A DNA stretch of 64,000 nt from Rubellimicrobium arenae (GCF_017916275.1 NZ_JAFMST010000007.1:124001-188000); one strand, 5' to 3'; counted from the stretch's first letter, positions 42,448-51,734 are shown. The notes: a model not told the origin generated them from the sequence alone. Program-made: numbers and translations.

Positions 42448-44106
42448 TCAGCCCTGCGCCCGCATCCCTTGCTCCCGCGCCGCAGCAAGGGTCTGCGAGG
42501 GGGTGAGTGCTTCCGAATCCACCCGGCACTCGATGACGGCGACGGTGCCCGAGGCCCGCGCCCGTGCGAGGGCGTCGGGGAAATCCTCGCCCCGGGTGAC
42601 CGTTTCCCCGTGGCCGCCATAAGCGCGGGCCAGCATGGCATAGTCCGGGTTCGCGAGGTCCGTGCCCGAGACCCGGCCCGGATAGGTCCGCTCCTGGTGC
42701 ATCCGGATCGTGCCATAGCGGCCGTTGTTCATCACCACCACGATCGGGCAGGCGCCGTGCTGCACGGCGGTGCTCATCTCGTTCAGGGTCATCTGGAAGT
42801 CGCCGTCCCCGGCCACGCAGACCACCACGCGCCCCGGGTGCTCCAGCGAGGCCGCCACGGCCGCCGGAAAGCCGTATCCCATGCTTCCGGAGGTGGGGGC
42901 GAGCTGCGTGCGATAGCCCTTGTAGACGAAGTAGCGGTGCAGGAAGGCCGCGAAGTTTCCCGCCCCGTTGGTCAGGACCGCGTCCTCGGGCAGGGTTTCG
43001 GACAGCCAGCGGATGACCTCTTCCTGCCGGACGGCGCCGGGGGTCGGCTGCGGGCTGCGCCACCAGTCGTAGTCGGCGCGGGCGGCGCGGGTCCATTCGT
43101 CCCAGTCCGCGCCCATCGGCGACAGGTCCGCCAGCGCCCTGACGAAGGCGGGAGCCTCGGCGGTGATGGCGAACTCGGGCCGCCAGACGTGACCCGGCTC
43201 GTCGGGATCGGCATGGACATGGAACAGCCGCTTCCCGTGGTGGCGGGGGTCGAGCAGGGTGTAGCCCTGCGTCGCGATATCGCCCAGCCGCGACCCGAGC
43301 ACGAGCAGCGCGTCCGCCTCGCGCAGACGGGCGGCCAGACGTGGCGACGGGCCCACGTTGAGGTCGCCCACGTAGTTCGGATGCCGGTTGTCCATGTAGT
43401 CCTGCCGCCGGAACGAGCAGGCCACCGGAAGCCCCTGCGCCTCGGCGAACCGCGCGAGGTCCGCCGCCGCATCGGCGGACCAGTGCGGCCCCCCGACGAC
43501 CACGAGGGGCCGCGACGCGCCACGCAGCGCCTCCATCACCAGCCGGGCCGGAGCGGTCAGGTCCCCAGCCAGCCGCGGGAACCGTCCCGGCCGGTCCGGC
43601 ACCTGGGCCGCGCGGCTCAGCATGTCCTCGGGCAGGGCCAGCACCACCGGCCCCGGCCGCCCCGAGGTGGCGACCGCAAAGGCGCGGCCGATGTATTCCG
43701 GGATCCGCTCCACCGAGTCGATCTCGGCCGCCCATTTGGCCAAAGGCCCGAACATCGCGCGGAAGTCGACCTCCTGGAACGCCTCGCGGTCGCGGTGCCC
43801 GGTGTCGATCTGCCCGATGAACAGGATCAGGGGCGTCGAATCCTGGCGCGCCACATGCACACCCGCCGCCGCGTTGGTGGCCCCCGGCCCGCGCGTCACG
43901 AAGCAGATCCCCGGCTCGCCGGTCATCTTGCCCTGCGCCTCGGCCATCATCGCGGCGCCCCCTTCCTGGCGGCAGACGACGTTGGCGATGCCGCTGCCGT
44001 GCAGCCCGTCCAGCGCGGCCAGGAAGCTTTCCCCCGGAACCGAGAACACGCGCCGCACGCCGTGCAGCCGCAGTTGGTCCGCCAGGATCTGCCCACCGTG
44101 CCGCAT
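42448..44106 (-). CDS. Thiamine-pyrophosphate-binding enzyme, acetolactate synthase-like
   Basis: TPP-dependent enzyme of 552 residues with the three-domain layout of IlvB, oxalyl-CoA decarboxylase and benzoylformate decarboxylase relatives. The activating Glu is near 48 (CRQEGGAAMMAEAQGK). The central domain has PLVVVGG, and the TPP motif starts at GDGDFQMTLNEM near 440. There is no small regulatory subunit gene (ilvH) and no isoleucine/valine gene nearby, so a role as housekeeping acetolactate synthase is unlikely. It is transcribed alone, with 261 bp of upstream DNA. The substrate is unknown. Confidence 0.88.
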   Translation of the reverse strand: MRHGGQILADQLRLHGVRRVFSVPGESFLAALDGLHGSGIANVVCRQEGGAAMMAEAQGKMTGEPGICFVTRGPGATNAAAGVHVARQDSTPLILFIGQIDTGHRDREAFQEVDFRAMFGPLAKWAAEIDSVERIPEYIGRAFAVATSGRPGPVVLALPEDMLSRAAQVPDRPGRFPRLAGDLTAPARLVMEALRGASRPLVVVGGPHWSADAAADLARFAEAQGLPVACSFRRQDYMDNRHPNYVGDLNVGPSPRLAARLREADALLVLGSRLGDIATQGYTLLDPRHHGKRLFHVHADPDEPGHVWRPEFAITAEAPAFVRALADLSPMGADWDEWTRAARADYDWWRSPQPTPGAVRQEEVIRWLSETLPEDAVLTNGAGNFAAFLHRYFVYKGYRTQLAPTSGSMGYGFPAAVAASLEHPGRVVVCVAGDGDFQMTLNEMSTAVQHGACPIVVVMNNGRYGTIRMHQERTYPGRVSGTDLANPDYAMLARAYGGHGETVTRGEDFPDALARARASGTVAVIECRVDSEALTPSQTLAAAREQGMRAQG

Positions 44107-44367
44107 GGATCACCTCCGTTCGATTCGGGCGCACCTTGGTCCACCGGGCGGGGCGCGGCAAGCCGCCACACCCGTCCATGGCCGGCGTAAACCTTTCATT
44201 AACTCCTGTGCGGGAAACAGGCCCGACTCAGGCCCCGGGATCACAGGCAACCGCGGGCGGCAGACGGCGCAGGATCCCAACAAGAAGCCCGGCAGGACGA
44301 CCGGGCCAGGGATGCGCCTCCGGGACGCGGCCCCCTGCCAGGGACAGGGCGGGGGGCCGGAATCCGG

Positions 44368-45363
44368 TCATCCGCCGGCCCGGAACGCGGACGGGATCGC
44401 ATCCTGCCCATCCAGGATCAGGTCCGCCATCAGCCGCCCGACCAGCGGCGCCATGCCGAATCCGGTCCGGAACCCGCCGTTCGCCAGAAAGACCCCGGGC
44501 CGCTCCTCACCCAGCCACAGGGCTCCCGTGGCCGCGCGGGGCCGAACCGCCGCCCAGCGCTCGATGACCGGCGCGTCGCCCAGCGCCGGAACCAACGCGC
44601 GCGCCCGGGCGATCACCTCCTCCAGCTTTTCGTCGGTCGAGACGGGGTCCTCCCACGTCTTCTCCGCCGTCGAGCCCACCGCCACGGTGCCATCGGCGTG
44701 CGGCACCACGTAGATCCCCCCCGCATAGACCTGCGGGCAGCCCTCCACCCCCGGAAGCCGGAGCAGCGCCGCCTGCCCTTTCACCCCCGCGCCGCCCAGG
44801 CCCGCGACGCCCGTGGCCAGCACCAGCGGGCCGGCCTCGGCGCCGTCCCGCAGGACCTCTCCGCCCCGCGCCCGGACCGCCGCGACCAGAGCCGCCAGCG
44901 CCCGACGTGGCGCCACCCGCGCGGCCAGCGTATCCCGCACCACCAGGCCCGAGCCCGAGACCGGCGCCCAGCCCTCGGGTGCCGGAACCACCTCCCAACG
45001 GGCTTCGCCCCGCCAAAGGTCGCGGGCGGCCTCGCCCCGCCGGCGCGCGATCTCGATCCCCTTGGCGTCGGCCACCGGCATCAGCCGTCCCGTCCGGGCA
45101 TAGCCCGGGTCCACGCCGCCCGCCTCCCGCACGCGCGCCCAGAAGGCCCCCTGCATCAGCAGGCTTTCGAGCTGCGCGGCCTTCGCCTCGTCCCACCCCT
45201 CGGGCACATGGGGCGACAAGGCGCCGACCAAGCCGCCGCTCGCCCCCGCTCCGACGCCGCCCGGGTCGATCACCCGGACCCGGGCGCCCCGGTCCGCGCA
45301 GGCCCAGGCCACGGCAAGGCCCAGCACCCCGGCCCCCCGGATGGTCACGTCGATCCTTGCCAT
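44368..45363 (-). CDS. FAD-dependent oxidoreductase, MnmC oxidase-domain-like
   Basis: DAO-family flavoprotein of 331 residues. The N-terminal Rossmann motif GAGVLGLAVAWACADRGARV is at about 9-28, followed by ASGGLVGALSPH; a late GGFRTGFGMAPLVG loop contacts FAD. In gammaproteobacteria the FAD oxidase domain that converts cmnm5s2U34 to nm5s2U34 in tRNA is fused to the methyltransferase MnmD as MnmC. Here the gene directly faces a separate mnmD across about 50 bp, which supports the same role. Amino-acid oxidase activity cannot be excluded from sequence alone. The ATG at 45363 gives the correct Rossmann start. Confidence 0.82.
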   Translation of the reverse strand: MARIDVTIRGAGVLGLAVAWACADRGARVRVIDPGGVGAGASGGLVGALSPHVPEGWDEAKAAQLESLLMQGAFWARVREAGGVDPGYARTGRLMPVADAKGIEIARRRGEAARDLWRGEARWEVVPAPEGWAPVSGSGLVVRDTLAARVAPRRALAALVAAVRARGGEVLRDGAEAGPLVLATGVAGLGGAGVKGQAALLRLPGVEGCPQVYAGGIYVVPHADGTVAVGSTAEKTWEDPVSTDEKLEEVIARARALVPALGDAPVIERWAAVRPRAATGALWLGEERPGVFLANGGFRTGFGMAPLVGRLMADLILDGQDAIPSAFRAGG

Positions 45364-45412
45364 TCCCGCCCCCCACGCCCATACCGCCCGGGCCTTCAAG
45401 CACGGTTCCCCC

Positions 45413-46081
45413 ATGCCGGACCAGACCGCCCCCATCGACTGGCGCGAGGACATCCCTGTCTCGCGCCGCTTCGACGACCCCTACTTCTCGCTGCAAGGGG
45501 GGCTCGAGGAAACGCGCCATGTCTTCCTCGCGGGGAACGACCTGCCCGCCCGCTTCCGCCCCGGCTTCCGGATCCTCGAACTGGGCTTCGGCACCGGCCT
45601 CAACTTCCTGGTGACGCTCCGGGCCGCCCGCGCGGCGCAGGTGGCGGGACCGGTCCACTACACCAGCTTCGAAGCCTTCCCCATGTCGCCCGAGGACCGC
45701 GCCCGGGCCCTCGCCGCCTTCCCCGGGATCGCATCCGAGGCGGCCGAGCTCGCCCAGGCCCTCCGGGGCCCGGGGCCCTGGACCTTCGGCCCCCTCACGC
45801 TCACCATCGTCGAGGGCGACGCCCGCGCGACCCTGCCCGCTTGGCCGGGACCGGCGGACGCGGCCTATCTCGACGGCTTCTCGCCCGCCAAGAACCCCGA
45901 GATGTGGGAGCCCGCGCTGCTCCATGCCGTCGCGGCCAAGCTCGCCCCCGGGGGCAGGCTGGCCACCTACACCGCCGCGGGCCATGTCCGCCGCGCGCTC
46001 GCCGAGGCGGGCCTCACCGTCGAGCGCCGCCCCGGCTTCGGCACCAAGCGCCACATGACCACCGCGAGGGCCCCGTCATGA
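45413..46081 (+). CDS. mnmD: tRNA (5-methylaminomethyl-2-thiouridine)-methyltransferase MnmD
   Basis: SAM-dependent methyltransferase of 222 residues that finishes the wobble modification mnm5s2U34. The SAM loop LELGFGTGLNFL is at about 56-67 and the family motif DGFSPAKNPEMW lies near 155-166. It corresponds to the N-terminal half of MnmC. The ATG at 45413 begins MPDQTAPIDWRED, the usual N-terminus; the frame is open 24 codons further but that part lies in the divergent spacer. Its stop overlaps the DMT transporter start. Confidence 0.93.
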   Translation: MPDQTAPIDWREDIPVSRRFDDPYFSLQGGLEETRHVFLAGNDLPARFRPGFRILELGFGTGLNFLVTLRAARAAQVAGPVHYTSFEAFPMSPEDRARALAAFPGIASEAAELAQALRGPGPWTFGPLTLTIVEGDARATLPAWPGPADAAYLDGFSPAKNPEMWEPALLHAVAAKLAPGGRLATYTAAGHVRRALAEAGLTVERRPGFGTKRHMTTARAPS

Positions 46082-46986
46082 CCGCCGTCACCACCGCCCC
46101 GCCCCTCCAGCGCAACGACGCCCGCCTGGGCATCGCGCTCATGGCGCTGACCTCCTTCATCTTCTCGATGCAGGACGGCCTGTCGCGCCACTTGGCCGAA
46201 GCCACGAACGTCTACATGGTCGTGATGGTCCGCTTCTGGTTCTTCGCGGCCTTCGTGATCCTGCTCGGCCGGGCGCAGCAGGGGTCGGTCCGGGCGGCGG
46301 CCGCGACGTCGCAGCCGTTCCTGCAGATCGTCCGCGCCGTCCTCCTCGTGGCCGAGATCTGCGTGACGATCTATGCCTTCACCCTCCTCGGGCTGGCGCA
46401 GAGCCACGCCATCTTCGCGGCCTGCCCGCTCATCATCGCGGCTCTGTCGGGACCGGTCCTGGGCGAAACGGTCGGCTGGCGCCGCTGGACCGCCATCGGC
46501 GTGGGCTTCCTCGGCATCCTGGTGATCCTGAGGCCCGGAGTCGCGGTCTTCGATTCGGGGGCGCTGGTCGCCCTCGCCGGGGCGTTCATGTTCGCGCTCT
46601 ATGGCCTTCTCACCCGTCTGGCCGGGCGCAGGGACAGCTCCGCCACCAGCTTCTTCTGGACCGGCGTCGGGGGGGCCGTGGCGATGACGGCCGTGGGGAT
46701 GTTCCATTGGCAGCCGATGGCCGCCGGCGACTGGGCGATGATGGCGCTCCTGTGCCTGTCCGGCGTCGCCGGCCATTGGCTGCTCATCAAGGTCTACGAG
46801 GTGGCCGAGGCCTCGACGGTCCAGCCTTTCGCCTATCTCCAGCTGGTCTTCGCTTCGGCGATCGGCGTCACCGTCTTCGGCGAAACGCTGCACGCCACCA
46901 CCGTGATCGGCGCCGCCATCGTCGTCGGGGCGGGCCTCTTCACCCTCTGGCGCGAACGCGCGCGCCGCCGCAAGGTGCCCGCATGA
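46078..46986 (+). CDS. DMT family (EamA) transporter
   Basis: Integral membrane exporter or importer of 302 residues with about ten hydrophobic segments arranged as two EamA repeats. The first repeat starts near 18 (IALMALTSFIFSMQDGLSRH) and ends with GFLGILVILRPG, the second starts near 160. A Lys/Arg-rich tail closes the protein. Substrates of this family range from amino acids to S-adenosylmethionine, and none can be assigned. It is coupled to mnmD upstream and to the hydroxyacid dehydrogenase downstream by ATGA overlaps. Confidence 0.92.
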   Translation: MTAVTTAPPLQRNDARLGIALMALTSFIFSMQDGLSRHLAEATNVYMVVMVRFWFFAAFVILLGRAQQGSVRAAAATSQPFLQIVRAVLLVAEICVTIYAFTLLGLAQSHAIFAACPLIIAALSGPVLGETVGWRRWTAIGVGFLGILVILRPGVAVFDSGALVALAGAFMFALYGLLTRLAGRRDSSATSFFWTGVGGAVAMTAVGMFHWQPMAAGDWAMMALLCLSGVAGHWLLIKVYEVAEASTVQPFAYLQLVFASAIGVTVFGETLHATTVIGAAIVVGAGLFTLWRERARRRKVPA

Positions 46987-47921
46987 GCAAGCCCGCGATC
47001 CTGGTCCTCCGCCCCCTTCTCGTCGACGCCCGCCAGTCCGAGCTGGAGGCGACCTACGAGGTTCACCGCCTCGACACCGCGCCCGACCCGGACGCGCTGC
47101 TGCGCGAGGTCGCGCCCCGGATCGCCGCGGTGGTGACCGACGGCCACAAGGGCCTGACCGCCGCCCAGATCGACGGGCTTCCGGCGCTCCGCCTCGTCGC
47201 CTCCTCTTCGGCGGGGCTCGAGGGGATCGACCGCGCGGCCCTGCGCGCCCGGGGCATCCCGCTCACCAACCCGGCCCCGGCCCTGGCGGACGAGGTCGCG
47301 GACGTCGCGATGATGCTGCTCCTCGCCGCCTGGAAGAACCTGCCGGCGCTCGAACGTCACGTCCGGTCGGGCGATTGGGCCGACGGGGAGTTTCCCCTGG
47401 GCCGGGCGCTGCGCGGCAGGACGCTGGGCATCCTGGGCCTGGGCACCATCGGCACCGCCATCGCCCGGCGGGCCGAGGCGTTCGGCCTCGAAATCGCCTA
47501 CACCACCCGCCACCCCAAAGACGTCCCCTACCCACACGAGCCCGACCTCGTCCGACTGGCGGAACGCTCCGACATCCTGATGGTCGTCGTCCCCGGCGGG
47601 GCCGAGACGAAGAACATGGTCTCGACCGCCGTGCTGGCGGCGCTGGGTCCCGAGGGCGTCCTCGTCAACGTCGCCCGCGGCAGCGTCGTGGACGAGCCCG
47701 CCCTGATCGAGGCGCTCGAGGCGGGCCGGCTCGGCGGCGCCGGCCTCGATGTCATGTGGAACGAGCCGCAGCCCGATCCCCGGCTGACGCGGCTCCCGAA
47801 CGTGGTGCTGACGCCGCACATCGGCTCGGCCACCCGGGACACGCGCGACGCGATGTCGAAGATGGTCCTCGACAACATCGCCGCGCACTTCGCCGGAACG
47901 CCGCTCCTCAGCCCGGTCTGA
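46983..47921 (+). CDS. D-2-hydroxyacid dehydrogenase (glyoxylate/hydroxypyruvate reductase-like)
   Basis: NAD(P)-dependent dehydrogenase of 312 residues. The cofactor loop GLGTIG lies near 144-149. The catalytic Arg is in NVARGSVVD, the Glu in NEPQP and the His in LTPHIGSAT. TTRHPK after beta-2 (Arg/His instead of Asp) suggests NADP. The overall pattern is close to glyoxylate or hydroxypyruvate reductases. It is the last gene of mnmD-DMT-dehydrogenase and ends 12 bp from the end of the convergent denD gene. Confidence 0.92.
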   Translation: MSKPAILVLRPLLVDARQSELEATYEVHRLDTAPDPDALLREVAPRIAAVVTDGHKGLTAAQIDGLPALRLVASSSAGLEGIDRAALRARGIPLTNPAPALADEVADVAMMLLLAAWKNLPALERHVRSGDWADGEFPLGRALRGRTLGILGLGTIGTAIARRAEAFGLEIAYTTRHPKDVPYPHEPDLVRLAERSDILMVVVPGGAETKNMVSTAVLAALGPEGVLVNVARGSVVDEPALIEALEAGRLGGAGLDVMWNEPQPDPRLTRLPNVVLTPHIGSATRDTRDAMSKMVLDNIAAHFAGTPLLSPV

Positions 47922-47933
47922 CCGGCGGGCGGA

Positions 47934-48914
47934 TCAGGCGCCCTCGGCCACCGGGATGCGCCCGCCCAGCTCGTCCTCCACGTGGACGCGCAGGATCTCC
48001 TCGAAGCTCGACTCGGCCTCGAAGCCCAGCTCGCGGCCGCGCCGGGCCTCGAAGGCCTTGGCCCAGGTCTGCACGATGGCCCAGACGGCGGGATCGGGCC
48101 GCTCCTCGATCAGCGCCACGGCCTTCTCGCCCGCGACCTTGCGCAGCGCCTCGATCTCCTCGGCCACCGAGACGGCCACCCCCGGCGGCGTCACCGCGCG
48201 CCGCCCGCCCAGAGGCGCGGTGTCCATGGTCGCGGCGCGCAGGATGAAGTTCACCGCCGCCCGCGGGCTCGCCATGGTGTGCACGACGTCGCGCGGCACC
48301 GGCAGCACGGCGGGCAGGCCCACCAGCGGCTCCCGGATGATGCCGGAAAAGAACCCGCTCGCCGCCGCGTTGGGCTTGCCGGGCCGGACGCAGATCGTCG
48401 GAAAGCGGATCGACACCCCGTCGACAACCCCCCGGCGCGAGTAGTCGTTGACCAGCGCCTCGCCGATCAGCTTCTGCGTCCCATAGGAGGTGAGCGGCTG
48501 CGGCGCGAAGTCGTCCGGGATCACGTCCGGAAAGGGCCCGCCGAACACCGCCTCGGTCGAGGCATAGACGACCCGCGGCGCGAGCCCCGCCCTGCGGGCC
48601 GCCTCCAGCAGCTCGCGCGTGCCGTCGAGGTTCACCTTGTACCCGAGGTCGAAGTTCCGCTCGGCCTCCCCGGACACCACGCCCGCGAGGTGGACGATCA
48701 GGTCCGGCCGGTGCGCGATCAGCGCCTCGGCGGCACCCTCGGCCGACAGGTCCCCCTCCAGCGCGGTCACCAGCGGCGAATCGGCCTGCGGACGCACCAC
48801 ATCGTGCAGCACCAGCCCTTCGATCGGGTGCACGCCCAGGCCATCGTCCGCCAGAAGCCGCTGCACCAGCTTTTGCCCGATCATCCCGGCCGCGCCGGTC
48901 ACAAGGATCCGCAT
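47934..48914 (-). CDS. denD: D-erythronate dehydrogenase (NAD-dependent epimerase/dehydratase family)
   Basis: Extended SDR of 326 residues. The cofactor loop TGAAGMIG is at 6-13. The active-site Tyr and Lys lie in SYGTQK near 150-155, and a Ser/Thr pair lies in ASTEAVFGG. Full-length similarity is to DenD, which oxidises D-erythronate at C2 before phosphorylation by a DUF1537 kinase. Neither that kinase (DenK/OtnK) nor the following decarboxylase or isomerase is in the window, so the pathway is incomplete here. It follows the SDR gene by three bases. Confidence 0.8.
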   Translation of the reverse strand: MRILVTGAAGMIGQKLVQRLLADDGLGVHPIEGLVLHDVVRPQADSPLVTALEGDLSAEGAAEALIAHRPDLIVHLAGVVSGEAERNFDLGYKVNLDGTRELLEAARRAGLAPRVVYASTEAVFGGPFPDVIPDDFAPQPLTSYGTQKLIGEALVNDYSRRGVVDGVSIRFPTICVRPGKPNAAASGFFSGIIREPLVGLPAVLPVPRDVVHTMASPRAAVNFILRAATMDTAPLGGRRAVTPPGVAVSVAEEIEALRKVAGEKAVALIEERPDPAVWAIVQTWAKAFEARRGRELGFEAESSFEEILRVHVEDELGGRIPVAEGA

Positions 48915-48917
48915 CGC

Positions 48918-49658
48918 TCAGCCCCTCCCCACCAGCGGCATCTTGGTCGCCATCACCGTCATGAACTGGACGTTGGCCGACAAGGGCAGCCCCGCCATGT
49001 AAAGCACCGCGTCCGCCACCACCTGCGGGTCGATGGTCGGCTCGGCGCGGATGCTGCCGTCGGCCTGCGGCACGCCGATGGTCATCTGCTGCGCCATCTC
49101 GGTCAGGGCGTTGCCGATGTCGATCTGCCCGCAGGCGATGTCAAAGGGACGCCCGTCCAGCGACAGGCTCTTGGTCAGCCCGGTGATCGCGTGCTTGGTC
49201 GCGGTGTAGGCCACCGAGCCGGGCCGGGGCGCCTGCGCGCTGACCGAGCCGTTGTTGACGATCCGCCCGCCCCGGGGCTCCTGCCGGCGCATCTGGGCAA
49301 AGGCGGCGCGGGCGCACAGGAAGCTCCCCGTCAGGTTCACCGCCACGACATCGAGCCATTCCTCCACCGGCGTCTCGTCGATGGTGGCGGCCTTGAAGCC
49401 GCGTCCGGCGTTGTTGAAGAGGAGGTCCAGCCGCCCCCACTCGGCCACGACACGGCCCACCATGGCCTCGACCTGCGCGGGGTCGGTCACGTCGCAGGCC
49501 AGCGCAAGGCCGCCGCCCGCCTCCTCCACCGCCGCGCGCAGCAGCTCCTCCCGCCGGCCCACGAAGGCCACGCGCCAGCCCGCCTGCACCAGCGAGCGGG
49601 CCACCGCCCGCCCCACGCCCGTCCCTGCCCCGGTGACGATGGCGACCCCAGACCCCAC
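48918..49658 (-). CDS. SDR family NAD(P)-dependent oxidoreductase
   Basis: Classical short-chain dehydrogenase of 246 residues. The loop TGAGTGVG is at 9-16, NNAG near 87-90, a Ser in NNGSVSAQ, and Tyr-x-x-x-Lys in YTATK near 151-155. Arg after beta-2 (FVGRREEL) points to NADP. It is the first gene of a two-gene leftward unit with denD, and probably acts on the same or a related four-carbon acid or sugar. The substrate is not identifiable. The promoter should lie in the 230-bp region shared with the capsule gene. Confidence 0.9.
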   Translation of the reverse strand: MGSGVAIVTGAGTGVGRAVARSLVQAGWRVAFVGRREELLRAAVEEAGGGLALACDVTDPAQVEAMVGRVVAEWGRLDLLFNNAGRGFKAATIDETPVEEWLDVVAVNLTGSFLCARAAFAQMRRQEPRGGRIVNNGSVSAQAPRPGSVAYTATKHAITGLTKSLSLDGRPFDIACGQIDIGNALTEMAQQMTIGVPQADGSIRAEPTIDPQVVADAVLYMAGLPLSANVQFMTVMATKMPLVGRG

Positions 49659-49890
49659 GATGGCTCCTCCCTTTGGCCGTTTCGAGCGAGCCTAGCCTGC
49701 GGGGCTGGACGTCACAGCCCCATTCGCGACACGATGTGACGGCCCCGCCACGGCTCCACCGTCATCTCTGGTCATCCTTGCAACGGCCCTATAAAGTCGC
49801 ACATCGGAGTTTACCCCGATCCGGCGGTGCCGCTGTGCCGTCGGCTCGACCCTCAAGGTCCCTCGATCCCACACAGCAGCCCAGGTGATC

Positions 49891-51411
49891 ATGACCCCGC
49901 CAGGACCCGCCGACTCGCCCTCGATCCGCGATATCTCCGCAGACGAGTCCGAGGTCACCCCGCCTGCCGCTGCGCCGGACGCCCTTCCGCCCCCAGCGGC
50001 GGAGGCCCCGGCCGAATCCGCGCCGCCACGGAAGGCCGCCGTCCTGTCGGCCGAGGCCCTCGAGGCCCGCCGCGCCCATCAGCGCGCGCTCAAGGCCGCC
50101 CGCGGCGGACCGGAGGGGAAGGCCAAGCCCAACGGGGCGCCCAAGGTGGTGCGTGCCGAGCCTGCGCCCGCCGCTCCGGTGCGCGGACCCGTCCTGGCCG
50201 CCCCGCCGCCGCCCCAGCCCGTGCCGCGCCCCGCCGAGGTCGCGCAGCCGCGCGGACGCCACTGGGCCGTGCTCCTGAGCTTCGTCCTCCTGGTCGTGGT
50301 CCCCACTGCGGTGGTGGCCTGGTACCTGTGGGAACGCGCCTCCCCCCGCTACACCTCCGAGGTCGGCTTCTCCGTCCGGACCGAGGAGATGGGCTCCGCG
50401 ATCGATGTCCTGGGCGGGCTCGCCAACCTCGCGGGTGGGGGCTCCTCGTCCAAGGACACCGACATCCTTTACCGCTACATCCAGTCGCGCGAGATCGTTT
50501 TGGCGCTCGACGCCCGGCTGGACCTCCGCGCGCTCTGGGCCAAGGGCGACCCGGACCGCGACCCGATCTTCGCCTACCATCCCCCGGGCACCATCGAGGA
50601 TCTCGAGGCGTACTGGAACCGCATGGTGTCCGTGTACAACGACACCACCACGGGCCTCCTGGACGTGCAGGTCCAGGCCTTCACGCCCGAGGACGCCCAA
50701 CGCGTGTCCCAGGCCATCTACGAGGAGTCGCAGACCCTCATCAACAAGCTGAGCGACATCGCCCTCACCGACACCACCCACCTCGCCCGCCAGGAGCTGG
50801 ACGAAGCCGTGGCGCGGCTCAAGTCGGCGCGCGAGGCGATGACCCGCTTCCGCAGCACCAACCAGATCGTCGACCCGACCGCCGACATCCAAAGCCAGAT
50901 GGGCCTCCTGTCCTCGCTCCAGGCGCAGCTCGCCCAGCAGCTCATCGAGCTCGACCTCCTCCGCGAGAGCGCGCCCGACAGCGACCCGCGCGTCGAGCAG
51001 ACCCTGGCCCGCGTGGACGTCATTCAGGCGCGGATCGAGCAGGAGCGGGCCAAGTTCGGCCTGGGCTCCCAGGATGGCGCCGCCGACACGCGCGACGGCC
51101 CGGACAGCGTGCTCGGCACGGCGCCGGGCAATTCCGGCGACTATGCCGACCTCGTGGCCCAGTACGAAGGCCTTGCCGTGGACCAGGAGTTCGCGCAGCG
51201 GGCCTACCTGGCCGCGCTGGCCTCCTATGACGCGGCCCTGGCCAAGGGTCGCCAGCAAAGCCGCTACCTTGCCGCCCATATCGAGCCCACGCTGGCCGAA
51301 CGGGCCGAGTATCCCCAGCACTGGGCCACGACCGCCCTGACGGCGCTGTTCGCCGGGCTGAGCTGGATGGTCCTCACGCTGGCCGTCTACGCCTTCCGCG
51401 ACCGCCGCTGA
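49891..51411 (+). CDS. Capsule polysaccharide export inner-membrane protein (KpsE/Wzz-like)
   Basis: Polysaccharide co-polymerase-type protein of 506 residues. A low-complexity Pro/Ala/Lys-rich cytoplasmic N-terminus covers about 1-125. A first membrane span follows at about 128-150 (WAVLLSFVLLVVVPTAVVAWYLW). The periplasmic part has SEVGFSVRTEE and long coiled coils (about 290-430). A second span lies near the C-terminus (TALFAGLSWMVLTLAVYAF). This is the layout of KpsE/CtrB. The ATG at 49891 was preferred to a GTG at 49885 because AGGTGATC precedes it. No KpsD, M, T, C or S partner is adjacent. Confidence 0.88.
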   Translation: MTPPGPADSPSIRDISADESEVTPPAAAPDALPPPAAEAPAESAPPRKAAVLSAEALEARRAHQRALKAARGGPEGKAKPNGAPKVVRAEPAPAAPVRGPVLAAPPPPQPVPRPAEVAQPRGRHWAVLLSFVLLVVVPTAVVAWYLWERASPRYTSEVGFSVRTEEMGSAIDVLGGLANLAGGGSSSKDTDILYRYIQSREIVLALDARLDLRALWAKGDPDRDPIFAYHPPGTIEDLEAYWNRMVSVYNDTTTGLLDVQVQAFTPEDAQRVSQAIYEESQTLINKLSDIALTDTTHLARQELDEAVARLKSAREAMTRFRSTNQIVDPTADIQSQMGLLSSLQAQLAQQLIELDLLRESAPDSDPRVEQTLARVDVIQARIEQERAKFGLGSQDGAADTRDGPDSVLGTAPGNSGDYADLVAQYEGLAVDQEFAQRAYLAALASYDAALAKGRQQSRYLAAHIEPTLAERAEYPQHWATTALTALFAGLSWMVLTLAVYAFRDRR

Positions 51412-51419
51412 CCCCTGCG

Positions 51420-51441
51420 GCCCGGGGATCGGTCCCCGGGC
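51420..51441 (+). terminator. Hairpin after the capsule gene, candidate terminator
   Basis: GCCCGGGGA / TCCCCGGGC forms a perfect nine-pair stem around TCGG, eight bases after the stop codon. No T run follows, so termination would be weak or Rho-assisted. Confidence 0.5.
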
Positions 51442-51710
51442 GCTTCCAGCCGTCGATCCTTGCCCGCCCCGACCGGCGGCTGCCCGCCCATGATGCCCCC
51501 CACCCGGATGGGTCGCGCCGGTCCGTCACGGGACTGTCATGATGCCATGGTTGGTGGGGGTCGCGCACCACGACGTCCCCGCGCGCCTCGTCGTCGCGGC
51601 CGGAGATGGACGGCCAAGCCCCACCCTGTCCAGCCTCCGGCCGCGCTTTTCCCACCCCCGTCGACGGACCACGAGCCGCGCCCCGGCCCCGTTTAGTGGC
51701 CCGACATGCA

Positions 51711-51734
51711 AAAGGCGCCCCGAAGGGCGCCTTT
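51711..51734 (-). terminator. Rho-independent terminator of efp
   Basis: AAAGGCGCCC / GGGCGCCTTT, a ten-pair stem with a four-base loop, lies 26 bases beyond the efp stop. Read on the minus strand it ends in TTTT. It could also work in the other direction. Confidence 0.85.

Noticed and set aside
42448-44106. Assignment of the TPP enzyme as the housekeeping acetolactate synthase IlvB.
   Set aside because: No ilvH or other branched-chain gene is adjacent. Family likeness alone does not separate it from other TPP enzymes.
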